From Saccopteryx bilineata (lineage: Eukaryota; Chordata; Mammalia; Chiroptera; Emballonuridae): 64,000 nucleotides of DNA. Positions 44,228 through 55,352 of the stretch are shown here, in pieces (the first letter of the stretch is position 1; the number at the start of each line of letters is the position of its first letter). The DNA lies in assembly GCF_036850765.1 (NCBI RefSeq), contig NC_089490.1, positions 101,172,074 through 101,236,073 of the forward strand, in the 5' to 3' direction. The position numbers and the translations under genes are program-made. The notes beneath the pieces were generated by a model, which was not told the origin of the DNA, ran no database searches, and worked only from the letters and a program-made list of their open reading frames with translations.

Positions 44228-46301
44228 AATTTATTTTTTAAATTGTCATAATGCTGAAATGACCATCTTTACATACATTATTATTATTCTTTTTGCTCTG
44301 GTCCTGGTGCCTCCTTAAGAGACATTCCTATGAGTGATATTGCTGGGCACTGCCATTTTTAAATGTCTAAAACATTCCATTTCCTAACTCTCTAGAAGTT
44401 TACATTTGAGTATCAAAAATTCTAGTACATGAGAAGCCTTTTGTTATAAGGACAGTGAATGATAGATACAATCAGCATATGCTGTAAAGTTTTTCTCATG
44501 GGAAAGAATTCTGGTATAAGTAGTAGACTACTTGCTCACTTCTCTAGGCCTCAACTAGAAGGTTAAATATTTTGTTGAACTGAAAACAATACAGCAGGTA
44601 TAAATTATTGATATTAGGCCACAGAATGATACTCAACCATTTCATACTTAGGAGAAACTAATTTCACATATGAATATTACTTGTAATTTCAAAACCAAAG
44701 AATCTCAGCCACATTCTAATGAACAAAACTATATTACATAGGTTATTTTAGTTTTCAATGACTAAGTACTTGGAATAAATGGTGTTAAATAAATTTTAGT
44801 GTCTCTTGTAACAGAGTAAACGCTGCCTCTTAATAAAGATTAGTTAACTCATGATAGCCTAACAATTACTATAATTCATATTTCTATATAGCTAGCTATT
44901 CTATTATTAAGGAATTTCTTAGATTTGATCTATCTAAAAAGAACTAAGTCACTCAGTGTCACGTTATATAACATGATGACAAAAACAGTGTGATTTAAGA
45001 CAAAATAATGTGCTTGTGTGCTAACATATTCTACTACCCACCTCCCCCAGTTGGTTCTATTAAAAATAGTGCTGTAAAAAGAAATAAAATTCAAAATAAA
45101 TTAGGCCTGTTGCAAAGCATTTCATGGTAAAGCTTTTATGTGCAATTTAACAGTTCATGAAAAAAAAATATTACTGAAGGCAACAAAAATTCTTCCTCCG
45201 AAAATAAGTGAAACCTAGGTCATTATTAGCATTTATGCATTCACTTTGGGGGAGCAGAAGAAGGTATGCTCAGAGCTGTGATCCATTTAAATATCTGACC
45301 ACGTGGCCTGCGCTTCCGGGTTTGAGCTAAAGCCTTCCACACTGATAGTTGAGCTTTGATAAGAGGAAGTGATTGGTTCTGCATCCGAACACCCTCGGAT
45401 GGCTCCCTTTAGTGCACTTGAGTACCATTTGAGCTAAAGGGAAAGAGACAAAGGCTGGCTCCTGTTATTCTCTGTAGGCGGCATATTTTATCGAAAGGAG
45501 TATGGACTTCAGAAGGAGAAAAACTACATTTGAAGCAGCTGACTCGACAAGCTATTTAACGTTTTTGAGCCCCTCTTTATCTATGAAGTGGGTATAATAA
45601 CACCTCACCGAGTTATTTTGAGAACAGGACGCAAAAATGTTCACAGGAGGAAACTACACAGCATCGGACACACAGGAAGAATAGACCGTGTCAGCTTCTT
45701 TCCTCTTTGTCATTTCTCTAATAGAGTAGCTCTGGGAAACTGTAAATACATCTTTAAAAAGTGTTGTCCTAGAGTTTGAGAAATCATATTCCCATCAGCA
45801 GCCTCGGCAGGAGGACAGCTGTCAGCTGCGTTGGTGGCAGGGAACCTCCTGTCGCAGATCTAGAGCTGAATGAGCAGAAATCGGAGGCCTGGTGGCACCC
45901 AAGACACAGGCAGGCACAGCTTCTGGAGCTGCGGAGATGTCTGCCCTGCCAGCCCCTCTTTGGGGAAAGGGCCATGCACGCTGGAAGTCCCTACAGACCC
46001 CGGGAAGGTGGGGGCTTAGGTCAGGAGGATAGAGAACACTTCTCTGCTTTAGTGAGCTCCTGCAACCCTAGAAACTCTGCCTGGAGGATCTCTACAGCTG
46101 CAAGGGACTCGACCCTCTCACCTGGCCCTCAGGCTCTTGGCAGAAGAGGAGCAAAAGCTTAGAAAGTGCAGTTGTGGGATTAACGTTAGCTACTGGTTTT
46201 AGAGCTATGTATTTTCCAGAAAATGGCTTGAGTTATGCTTTATTCAAGCTAGTGTAGCCTATGATAAAATCCTTTACAAATTCATTTTCATAGCTTTCAT
46301 T
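44228..46301. other. Non-coding stretch, last third GC-richer
   Basis: No splice-framed coding sequence was identified. The interval 45776-46162 has a 128-codon plus frame of higher GC but no recognisable domain, start context or donor, so it is left as unassigned; it could be an exon of an unknown transcript. Confidence 0.3.
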
Positions 46302-46688
46302 TATAATTAAAATTTAAGTATTTTTGTTTGTTTGTTTTGTTTTTTACAGAGACAGAGAGTGAGTCAGAGAGAGGGATAGACAGGGACAGACAGACATGAA
46401 CGGAGAGAGATGAGAAGCATCAATCATTAGTTTTTCGTCACGCGATGCAACACCTTAGTTGTACATTGATTGCTTTCTCATATGTGCCTTGACTGCGGGC
46501 CCTCAGCAGACTGAGTAACCCCTTGCTGGAGCCAGCGACCTTGGGTTCAAGCTGGTGGGCTTTTGCTCAAACCAGATGAGCCCGCGCTCAAGCTGGTGAC
46601 CACAGGGTCTCGAACCTGGGTCCTCTGCATCCCAGTCCGACGTTCTATCCACTGCGCCACCGCCTGGTCAGGCTATAATTAAAATTTA
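46302..46688 (-). mobile_element. Young long tRNA-derived SINE, GTGGCGCAGTGGATA family
   Basis: SINE at about 46317-46673, antisense. Minus-strand head gcctgaccaggcggtggcgc, GGTTCGAGACC B box, ggcttgag-type internal blocks, then ctgtctgtccctgtctatcc tail. Exact 15-bp duplication TATAATTAAAATTTA (46302-46316 and 46674-46688). Confidence 0.92.
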
Positions 46689-46689
46689 G

Positions 46690-47075
46690 ATGGAATTCAT
46701 ATATTGGCAAAAGTAGGATTTTTAAAAGACCAGACAATTTCTCTTTGAATACAGTTTAATCTGAAGTATAAGAAAAAAAAAATCTCAGCCTTAATAAAGA
46801 CCTTTTAACTAAATACTGTTTTATACGTTCATGCACTTGAGATCAGTTTAATACAGTCCAGTTACTTGAAGTCCGTTTAGTGTAACAGGAGATTATTCAA
46901 GCCAGTTTAGAAACAGGAGGGTGTTTATAAGATTATCTGTCTCCCCTGTATGGGAACATCCGGGTGCTCGATTACTCCACATATTTGCTGCCGTGTAATG
47001 AATGATAAGCAAGTCCGCTGGAGCCAATTATTGCCTCCTCTTTACTTAAGGAATCCTCAGGCTCATCAAGAAGAT
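46690..47075. other. Non-coding stretch
   Basis: Nothing recognised. Confidence 0.4.
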
Positions 47076-47076
47076 C

Positions 47077-47403
47077 ATCAAACTGCCTAACCAGGCAGTG
47101 GCGCAGTGGATAGAGTGTTGGACTTGGATGCAGAGCACCCAGGTTCGAAACCCTGAAGTCGCCAGCTTCAGTGTGGGATCAAAGACATGACCCCATGGTC
47201 CTTGGCTTGAGCCCAAAGGTTGCTGGCTTGAGCAAGGGGCCACTTGCTCTGCTGTAGTCCCCCCCCCCCCCCGTCAAGGCACATATGAGAAAGCAATCAG
47301 TGAACAACTAAGATGCTGCAACAAAGAATTAATGATGCTTCTCATCTTTCTCCCTTCCTGTCTGTCTGTCCCTATCTGTACCTCTCTGTCTCTGTCAAAA
47401 AAA

Positions 47404-47459
<56 letters not shown>

Positions 47460-47475
47460 AAATCATCACACTGAT
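47077..47475 (+). mobile_element. Long tRNA-derived SINE, GTGGCGCAGTGGATA family, with (AAAG)n tail
   Basis: Same family as 46302 but sense: head ctaaccaggcagtggcgcag, B box GGTTCGAAACC. Tail ends in an (AAAG) microsatellite at about 47400-47462. Flanks gatcatcaaactg and aatcatcacactg form an imperfect duplication. A run of C at 47258-47272 is an internal expansion. Confidence 0.9.
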
Positions 47476-47744
47476 TCTTAGAAAGTGTGACAATCTGAGG
47501 TAGGACTTCCAATGAACATGGTACATTTTCTAACTTGAAAGTGCTTCCTTGTGATTCAACAACAACAGTTAAGAAAGAAAACTTCAGGAAAGACTCCACA
47601 TAAACTCAACTTAGAACAGGAGTAGTTATCTCTTAACAACAATCCTCACTGATTGCTTATCTTAGCAAGATTGTCTAAGGGCCTTCTGTGCGTTGTGCAC
47701 TCTAATTGGAAAGAGAGCCATGCGTACTGGGATAAGAGGCAAGA

Positions 47745-47945
47745 GAATGTATATGTATTGATCACCTGGTACCTTTTAGGCTGTAGTAGTAGTATAACTG
47801 TGTGATTTAATCTTGCAGGAGTTTTATGGGGCGATTATAAAACAATCCGAATTTATAAGTGAAGAAGTTGACATTCAAGAGATCACAAAGCAAAGCTGGG
47901 ATCTCAATCCAAGTTCATATAACTTTAAGACTTGTTCTCCGAAAA
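47745..47945 (+). repeat. MIR SINE
   Basis: gtgatttaatcttgcaggag, then ttataagtgaagaagttgac, then gcaaagctgggatctcaatc is the MIR order. Confidence 0.6.
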
Positions 47946-48267
47946 AAAATCTTCTCTGTGGGATTTTATGATTATGTAAGAATGTACTATCACAAATCAC
48001 CAAAAAAATATAATGCTTTACATAATATGAAGTACTCACCATAATTGAATCTTATTGCCAATCTTGGTTTGCCAATCCTGGCATTTAAATCTGATTTCAA
48101 GTGTAAAACCAGAATTTGTGTTTGTGAAAATTAAGTGTTGATATTACTCTGAGTGAGAATCTGACGGAGTGATCTGAAGTAAATTCAGTAAATTTTATTT
48201 ACTTTCACTTCTTTCTTCATCCTGGATAGCTGATGTTGCTGGATAAGTTTCTAATTGTTTTGTAATT

Positions 48268-48682
48268 ACTGAGGAAATTTTTGTATTTTTCTGAAGCTGG
48301 AAATGGGGAGAGACAGTCAGACAGACTCCCGCATGCGCCTGACCGGGATCCACCCAGCACGCCCACCAGGGGGCGACGCTCTGCCCACCAGGGGGCGATG
48401 CTCTGCCCCTCCAGGGCGTCACTCTGTTGCGACCAGAGCCACTCTAGCACCTGGGGCAGAGGCCAAGGAGCCATCCCCAGCGCCCAGGCCATCTTTGCTC
48501 CAATGGAGCCTCGGCTGCGGGAGGGGAAGAGAGAGACAGAGAGGAAGGAGAGGGGGAGGGGTGGAGAAGCAGATGGGCGCCTCTCCTGTGTGCCCTGGCC
48601 AGGAATTGAACCCGGGACTCCTGCACGCCAGGCCGATGCTCTACCACTGAGCCAACCGGCCAGGGCACTGAGGAAATTTTTG
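48268..48682 (-). mobile_element. Young long tRNA-derived SINE with 16-bp target-site duplication
   Basis: SINE at 48284-48666, antisense, bounded by an exact duplication ACTGAGGAAATTTTTG (48268-48283 and 48667-48682). Lacks a T run at the 3' edge beyond a short gtattttt, so the poly(A) tail is nearly absent. Carries two tandem CCACCAGGGGGCG motifs at 48363-48375 and 48385-48397. Six overlapping frames (74-137 codons) are SINE-derived. Confidence 0.93.
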
Positions 48683-48689
48683 AACAGAA

Positions 48690-49172
48690 GATAGTGGTTT
48701 CTACGAGTGGAATTAGTTTTATGATTCTCAGAGAGTGTTCAAACAGGAGTGATGGTGAGAGTGTTCAAAATTCCTTCCTAGTCCAATGAATATTTTGTTT
48801 ACAAAATACCTGAAATTGCAAATGTGCAGGTGTAGGGAAGGGCAAACAAAACACTGAAACTTGATGGGCAAGGGCTTGAGAAATTACACGGTGATCCTCG
48901 ATCCTTCATGTGTTTCCATTGCTTATGATTTTATTCTCCTAGTCATCTTCTGAGGTTTTTAGCAACCAGCATCATAAATATTTGCTCATGAAACTATCCA
49001 GCTCTGTTAAAACCAGACATAGTGTTGGGCTCAGTGGCCTTCCAAAGCAAATTCTAGACACTTGACAATAGCAGTAGTTCCTCTTGCTCATTGGGAAGTT
49101 GCCTCCTCTTAGTTTCACTGCAAATCTCTAACAGACACAGGATACTCACATTTCAGAAAAGTGATTTAGACC
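48690..49172. other. Non-coding stretch
   Basis: Nothing recognised. Confidence 0.4.
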
Positions 49173-49482
49173 ATTTATATCAGTGGTCCCCAATCCCTGG
49201 GCCGCGCGGTACCAGTCCGTGGGCCATTTGGTACCGGTCCGCAGAGAAAGAATAAATAACTTACATTATTTCTGTTTTATTTATATTTAAGTCTGAACGA
49301 TGGTTTATTTTTAAAAAATGACCTGATTCCCTCTGTTACATCCGTCTAAGACTCACTCTTGACGCTTGTCTCGGTCATGTGATACATTTATCCGTCCCAC
49401 CCTAAAGGCCGGTCCATGAAAATATTTTCTGACATTAAACCGGTCCGTGGCCCAAAAAAGGTTGGGGACCACTGATTTATAT
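49173..49482. mobile_element. Non-autonomous hAT element (294 bp) with perfect 8-bp target duplication
   Basis: Element at 49181-49474: left CAGTGGTCCCCAATCCCTGG, right complementary to CAGTGGTCCCCAACCTTTTT. Exact 8-bp duplication ATTTATAT (49173-49180 and 49475-49482). Internal text (ggccggtccatgaaaatatt) is hAT MITE-like. No coding sequence. The perfect duplication suggests comparatively recent DNA transposition. Confidence 0.93.
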
Positions 49483-49692
49483 CAATATAGTCTAGGGTTT
49501 TTTTCTTTTCTTTGTGAGGGTACCCTGGAGTTTCATGTTTTCTTTTAGTAACTATTCTTCTCTCGGTTTACTACTACCTACCTGTATTACAAATTTACAC
49601 ACTATAACTTCAGGAAATACAGGATATTTAACATGAAAACCATGAGACTATCTGACATCCTGAAATTCTTAAAGAAAGGGCTAATGTGTGTT

Positions 49693-50060
49693 TTTAATTT
49701 TTTTTTATTTTTATTTATTTTTTGTGACAGAGACAGAGAGAGGGACAGATAGGGACAGTCAGACAGGAAGAGAGAGAGATGGGAAGCATCAGTTCTTCGT
49801 TGCAGCACCTCAGTTATTCATTGATTGCTTTCTCATATGGGCCTTGACCGGGAGGTGGGGGGGGGGCGGCTAAAGTAAAGCAAGTGACCCTTGCTCAAGC
49901 CAGCGATTGTGGTCTCAAGCTAGAGACTTTGAGCTTCAAGCCAGCGACTTTTGGGCTTAAGCCAGCAACCATGGGGTCATGTCTATGAACCTGGGTCTTC
50001 TGTGTCCCAGTCTGACGCTCTTTCCACTGCGCCACTGCCTGGTCAAGCTGATGTGTGTTT
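49693..50060 (-). mobile_element. Long tRNA-derived SINE, GTGGCGCAGTGGATA family
   Basis: Minus-strand head gcttgaccaggcagtggcgc; tail in T-rich stretch at 49693-49720. Flanks GCTAATGTGTGTTT (left) and GCTGATGTGTGTTT (right, about 50048) are a 14-bp duplication with one mismatch. A G run at 49856-49868 is an expansion. Confidence 0.9.
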
Positions 50061-50174
50061 ATTTTAATGTGCCTACAGTATCAAACACAACGTCTCCCTC
50101 ATGGTAGGCCAAGGGGGGAGCTGAAATATAATACAAATCTACATGTGTCGGACCCTACATACATTCCATTGCAC

Positions 50175-50335
50175 CTCTCTACCATTATTCAATATTAATA
50201 TCCCCATTTCTGTTGATGGGGAAATCAAGTGAGTTGCCTACAATCCTGAAGCTAGTAAAGAGCAGAACTGAGATTTGAACTGATGTTGGTCTGACTTTTA
50301 ACCTCACCACCTGATTTCCCAACCACACTCAGTAT
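50175..50335 (+). repeat. MIR SINE
   Basis: tattaatatccccatttctg, then agtgagttgcctacaatcct, then agcagaactgagatttgaac is the MIR core. Confidence 0.65.
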
Positions 50336-50643
50336 CTGATACTTTATTTGTGGAATGTCACCTTCATGGGGTTATTGCCTCTCTAGTTCTACCTAATCTC
50401 AGGAGGGAAAAGCCTGCAGCCAAGTAAAGTTGTAAGCCACAAATGGCCCACTGGCAAACTGGAATGCCAATTGTTATGGTCAATTGCATAGTGTATAATT
50501 AAGAGGTGAAAGTTAAAGGGGCTGAGTCTCAACTTTCATTTCCATTATCACTGTAGTAAAATAGTAAATAAAGGCAGTGGGTAGATGACAGCTTGAGAAG
50601 TGGGAAGAGGAGAATTAAGGGAAAATAATCTGGATTTGTTTAC

Positions 50644-50799
50644 CACTAATATGCCCTGCAAAGGCTGCTTTGCTGGAGTGGCATTTTTTAAGTTTACCCT
50701 TATTCTCATTATAATCGTTTTGATAACACTGTGACAATTTTATGATACTATCTGTTGGAACAATGTTAGGACATTGATATTCAATGTCACCTAAGTCTT
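50644..50799 (-). CDS. Predicted internal exon of unidentified host gene (exon C)
   Basis: Minus-strand open stretch bounded by an acceptor (tttctctgacag, then the exon at 50799) and a donor (gtaaac, last exon base 50644); 156 bp. It begins with two bases that complete a codon left by the upstream exon at 52654-52726, giving an uninterrupted run of about 52 residues (for example GDIEYQCPNIVPTD) with no stops, and ends in phase 1. Polar, Lys/Ser/Asn-rich, likely disordered. I do not recognise the protein. Acceptor quality is good, donor quality moderate. It could also be a terminal exon, since the frame stays open past the donor to a stop at 50615. Confidence 0.6.
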
Positions 50800-50936
50800 C
50801 TGTCAGAGAAATACTAAGTATCTGCTTGAACATTCTCAGTATCAAAAAATTTACTATTTATAAGAAAATAAATTCTTACCTTTATATGGAACAAAAATCT
50901 GCATTCCTACAGCAAACTTGCAATTATTATTTAAAA

Positions 50937-51313
50937 AAAAATGTTTTTTTTATTAAGTGAAAGGCAGGAGGCAGGGAGGCAGAGACAGACTCCCTCATGG
51001 GGCCCAAATGGGATCCAGCTGGCAGGCAAGCCTCCTACAGGGCAATGCTCTGCCAATCTGGGGCTGCTGCTCTGTTGCTTGGTAACCAAGCTATTTCAGT
51101 GCCTGAGGTAAGGCCATGGAGCCACCCTCAGCACCCAGGGCCAACTTGCTCAAACCATTTTAGCCATGACTGTGGGAGAGTAAGAGAGAAAGAGAGAGGA
51201 GGGGAAGGGTGGAGAAGCAGATTGTTACTTCTGTTTGCCCTGACCGAGAATCAAACCTGGGACTTCCATATGCCAAGCCAATGCTCCATTGCTAAACCAA
51301 CCAGCCAGGGCCA
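50937..51313 (-). mobile_element. Long tRNA-derived SINE, diverged copy
   Basis: Minus-strand head ggccctggctggttggttta, same layout as the copies at 23.5, 43.8 and 48.3 kb; T/A-rich 3' edge at 50937-50955. Flanks caattatta and caattataa are a likely decayed duplication. The 111-codon plus frame comes from it. Confidence 0.85.
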
Positions 51314-51319
51314 CAATTA

Positions 51320-52650
51320 TAAGCACATCTAAAGAAATTATGTAGCAACATACATTCCTAGACTAGTTCTTCGAACACTAGAAAAGTCTTCAGTGTTTAT
51401 CAGCATTTCTGGGTAGGAGACCAGGCGACACATGCTATTACAGAGCTGACATACTTGTGTCGCTAAACGTATGCACACAATTTGGTGCTTTTTTCATAAT
51501 GTTTCCGTTTTCAAAATCTAAAACAACTATGCATTTTATGAAAAAATTTTAAGACTTTTTAAAAATTATCACTTAATTGACACAGGACGAGTCATATTAG
51601 AATATTTTAAGTCTTTACTTGTCCTAGAACATGAGAAATGAGTGAGGTGCTCCTACAATTTAGACCTGAATGTCCCCTCTAGTGACTGCAACCTCTATTT
51701 CAATGTCACTTCTTATCCACGCAGGTCCAGTGCACCTCAGAAGAACCATTCTCCAACTTACCCATGCTTACGAGTTACTTGGAGGGCTGTTTAAAGGCCC
51801 TGGTGACTAGCTAAAGGGCTACAAAATCCTGTAGTAACTGTTTGTCCATGATATAGTCAGGCTTCTCTCACACAAATCTCAACCTTATTACTTCTGTAGA
51901 AACATCAACTATTACTGCTACTTAACACAAGGTGTTCTGGGCACACAGAAATCACTCGTCTTAACTCCAAATTCTATAGACCTATTTAATTTACAGTTAC
52001 ACCAGATCTTTTGACTCCTTCTAGAATAGTCGTTTCTTTAGTATGACCATTGCCACTATTTTTAGGCTTAGCTACCTGATTTGACATCACCCACTCATGT
52101 TAAGCAAAAAATCTTCAAAGAAAGTTTCAAATGCCTTTTACTCTGAGCCTTAGTTGTAGGGAAGGCAGCACTATTTCATAAGGGTATTTATTAAATAGCG
52201 ACCACAAACCTGACTATCTGTGAGATACACTGCTCAGTATTCTGGAACCCATGAAGACGAGTAACACATAGTTCTTGCCATACCGGAGCTTACAAGTTAG
52301 AAGCTGTCAATCATTTTGGCCAGGATAAATGAAACATTTCACCAAATGAGCAACAGTAGTATATTAAGTCATCATATTCTACAACTCTTTGAAGTGCTTT
52401 ATATTTAGCTCTACCTAAAGTTGAAACTCCATTAATGTTAACTGGCACAGTAAAATAGCACACAGGAATAAATATCTCAGTTTGCTAAATCAGTTTACTT
52501 ATCATTGATATTGTGTAGAAGTCACAGTTTTTGATATGAGTAGAAGAAAATCATTTATAGCTGCTATTAGGATAAAACATAAAATTATCTAAAGACTCAT
52601 CATTTTCTAGCTAGTTATTGAACATGTATAACATACAGGAAATGTTTCCT
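51320..52650. other. Intron-like non-coding stretch of the minus-strand gene
   Basis: Lies between predicted exons C and B. Contains a probable MER5-type hAT fragment at about 51740-51815 (ttctccaacttacccatgc, tacttggagggctgtttaaa) and a diverged L2/MIR-like piece near 52190-52310. No coding sequence seen. Confidence 0.4.
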
Positions 52651-52653
52651 TAC

Positions 52654-52726
52654 TTGGGGCCTCACCATTCATTTCTTGAAGTTCACTGTTAATTCCAACA
52701 TCTATCAAACTCATTATTTTGTCAAT
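52654..52726 (-). CDS. Predicted small internal exon of unidentified host gene (exon B)
   Basis: The acceptor tttgtttcttgcag ends just above 52726. Two candidate donors exist: gtgagg (exon 52666-52726, 61 bp) and gtaagg (exon 52654-52726, 73 bp). Both leave phase 1 and fit exon C, so a 12-nt alternative donor could add four codons. It starts in phase 0, matching the end of exon A. Reads IDKIMSLIDVGINSELQEMN without stops, likely amphipathic helix. Function unknown to me. Confidence 0.72.
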
Positions 52727-52816
52727 CTGCAAGAAACAAAAGCCATATTAAGTGAATCATTACACTCACTTTTAGCATTGCATTTTAAAATAACTTTCAA
52801 ATGCCAGAAACAGATT

Positions 52817-52943
52817 CAGGGTGGGGCAAAAGTAGGTTGACAATTGTTCATATGGAAAATAAAATAATAATTAATAAATAATAATACAAGAATAAACTGT
52901 GTTTTGCGTACTCACAACTGTAAACTTACCTTTGCCCCCCCCA
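52817..52943. mobile_element. Mariner-type MITE, 127 bp
   Basis: Left CAGGGTGGGGCAAAAGTAGG and right complement of CCTTTGCCCCCCCC form inverted ends around an A/T-rich centre (aataataattaataaata). Right flank is TA; left is TT, so one side of the TA duplication has mutated. It lies in the predicted intron upstream of exon B. Confidence 0.75.
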
Positions 52944-52949
52944 TACTCT

Positions 52950-53985
52950 TGATATATTACTACTGCAGTTAAGAGACTGACAGAGAAAAGTTTAAAGGGA
53001 AGCAGACATCTTTTGAATTGCTTTTAAAAATATAAATTATGTTTCCTTCCTTAAGCTTTCAACATCTACTTGACTTTTCCTTGTATATCCTAAAATAAAC
53101 TTTGTTTGAACCTGCATGGGTCAGTAAGTTTGAAATTGTGTATTTTTTAAACTCAGACGGGGGAAGGCTGAGAACAAGTTTCTCTGAGGATCTCCATCCT
53201 TCAGGGCATGTATCGCATCTGACTGAGGGAGGGGTGGGCTTCAGTTTGCAAGCATGGCCAGAGGAACCAAGTTCCTGCTAATGGTCTGGCCAGCCACAAG
53301 TTGACTTGTGGCATGTAATCACAACAAGAATTGAGGCATGGAAGCAACTTAAGTCGAAGAAATATGTTAAATGTTAATGAATCCTGCCTTGATCCAAAAA
53401 GAATTTCAGATGTCACTCACAGAGTTAATAAATATAAGTAATGGATAGACTCGAACAAACTATCAGTCTAGTTAGTATGGAATAGGAAGAAATGACTGTC
53501 TAAGCACTAGCCATTTATGTTCTAATCTCCCTCCTCATCATCCTGGTACCCCTAGTTAAGACAGTGGGTTTTAGAAAGGACAATAAGCATTAATTAATTG
53601 TCTCATTCTGTTCACCCTGAAACAGATGCAGAGAGATTGAGTGATTTTTCCCAAACAGCTCAATCAGAATGTCAATATAAGAACTATTTCCATTTCCAGT
53701 TCTCAGAATACTACAGTGACCTACTGTGGTTCAAAGCCTGATCCAACTGGCAGTCTTTTGAGAGACAAAATGTGCCATGTTAGAATAAAATGCCAAGGGA
53801 GAATGTGGTCCATTCTTTGAAGATATTAAAGAAAAATGCAAGAAAAGTTATTATTTTATGATGAGTCTTCCTTAGGGACAAAGGGTGATATTTCATAATC
53901 TTACAAGGGCCCTTCTGAGTCATTCTATAAAATTAAAGACTTTATCTTTAGGTAGAGCTTAAATTGGTGACACTCGTCCCCAACA
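52950..53985. other. Intron-like non-coding stretch
   Basis: Between exons A and B of the predicted gene. No named repeat except possible old LINE text; the 71-codon minus frame at 53201-53416 has no acceptor and donor framing and is not called. Confidence 0.35.
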
Positions 53986-53989
53986 CATT

Positions 53990-54283
53990 TTTTAAGTGAA
54001 AGGAGGGGAGATAGAGAGACAGACTCCTGCACGCACCCCAACTGGATCCACCCGGCAAATCTCATCAGGGGCTGACGCTTCAGACCAACCGAGCTATCCT
54101 CAGAGCCCCAGACTCAAACCACCTGAGCCACTGGCTGCGGGAGGCGAAGAGAGAGAGCAGGGGGAGAGGGAGGGGAGAGAAGCAACTGGTTGCTTCTCCT
54201 GTGTGCCCCAACCAGAGATAGAACCTGGGACTTCCACATGCCAAGCCAATGCTCTATGCACTGAGCCAGCCGGCCAGGGACCC
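53990..54283 (-). mobile_element. Long tRNA-derived SINE, shortened and diverged
   Basis: Minus-strand head ccctggccggctggctcagt with layout like the copy at 14066; internal deletion removes part of the middle. Frames of 103-108 codons on both strands are SINE-derived. Lies in the predicted intron. Confidence 0.85.
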
Positions 54284-54762
54284 ATCTTTTCTTTCATGTC
54301 TCTCTGATAGTTGTAAAAGGGAAATAGTAGGTAATTTATAGGACTATAAGGAGATCCTCTGAAAACACAAAATACTTTAAAGAAGGCAGACGAGCTAACA
54401 AAGAGTTTAGTATGCAGCAAAATCATACACTAAGATTTGTCTCCATTTGTTCGCTGCAGTGCTTGGGAGGACAGAATGTGAACATTCTCTTGTACCTCAT
54501 AGCTAGTTATTACTTCTGCTTGATGTCAATTTCTATGGAAACAATAGATTTCCCCACACGGGTAGAGCTGTGTTTGTTTTTATACTTGCTGTAAATTACC
54601 ATGTATTACCCCAAGTACCTTTCCTTTCCATTTGGAGCTGTATGCATTCGTTCATTTTTTTTTCTTTTTGCCTCTGTAAAACTTAAAAAGGCTGACCCCC
54701 CCCCCCCAAAAAAAAAAAAACCTTCCTTGACTCCAAAGCCTTAAATAAAGAATGAGGCTTAC

Positions 54763-55352
54763 TTCTTCCCATTCAGAAGTGAAGGAAGGTGTTCTTTCAG
54801 AATTCCCTTTAGAACTGTGGTCAGCAGTTGAAGATTCACTCCAGTTAACTCTTGATGTTTTCTCTTTTGAAGGGTAGGCAATGAGATCAGAATCTGATTT
54901 AGACACATTTTTTGATAAATGTAGGTCAATCAGGGCTTTTGGCAATGACCTTATTCTCCCCAGGGTGCAGGCTCTCTCCACAAATCCACCCGTGTTCACA
55001 ATCCATTGGTCCCCACTCCGGGATCCACTCCTACTTGTTCTTGTACCAACAATGGTGTGGTTTTCGACTTGGCTGCTTTTTTTGTGAAAAATTGTTCTAC
55101 TGACCACCTTGGGTTTAATTTTCTTTCCCGAAGGTTCCGAGTTATTTTCTTTGGGAGGCTGCTTGAAAGGCAAAGGACTATTTGCCAAACTGACTTCATC
55201 TTGCCCCTCTTCACGTTTTCCCCTTTTCCCATAGAGATGAAATGGATTTTCAGGGGACTCGCAGGCGGGGGAGGATCCATGGAGAAGGCCTGCAAATTGC
55301 CCAGGGTCATATTCTTTTGGGGGATCACTGTCCTCCTGTTGAGAGGGGTCAT
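54763..55352 (-). CDS. Predicted large coding exon of unidentified host gene (exon A)
   Basis: A 590-bp minus-strand exon: acceptor ttcttttcttttgcag immediately above 55352, donor gtaagc immediately below 54763. Starts with two bases completing a codon and stays open for about 196 residues, ending in phase 0, compatible with exon B. Residues include GDQWIVNTGGFVERACTLGR and LPKALIDLHLSKN. Overall Ser/Lys/Pro-rich with acidic patches, suggesting mainly disordered sequence with one or two short ordered motifs. An in-frame ATG lies at 55188, but the upstream open sequence and strong acceptor argue that it is internal. No domain recognised. This is the best evidence of a host gene in the window. 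Confidence 0.85.

Noticed and set aside
47400..47462. Short direct repeats suggesting a CRISPR-like array
   Set aside because: It is a pure (AAAG) microsatellite without spacers; no CRISPR array exists in this window.
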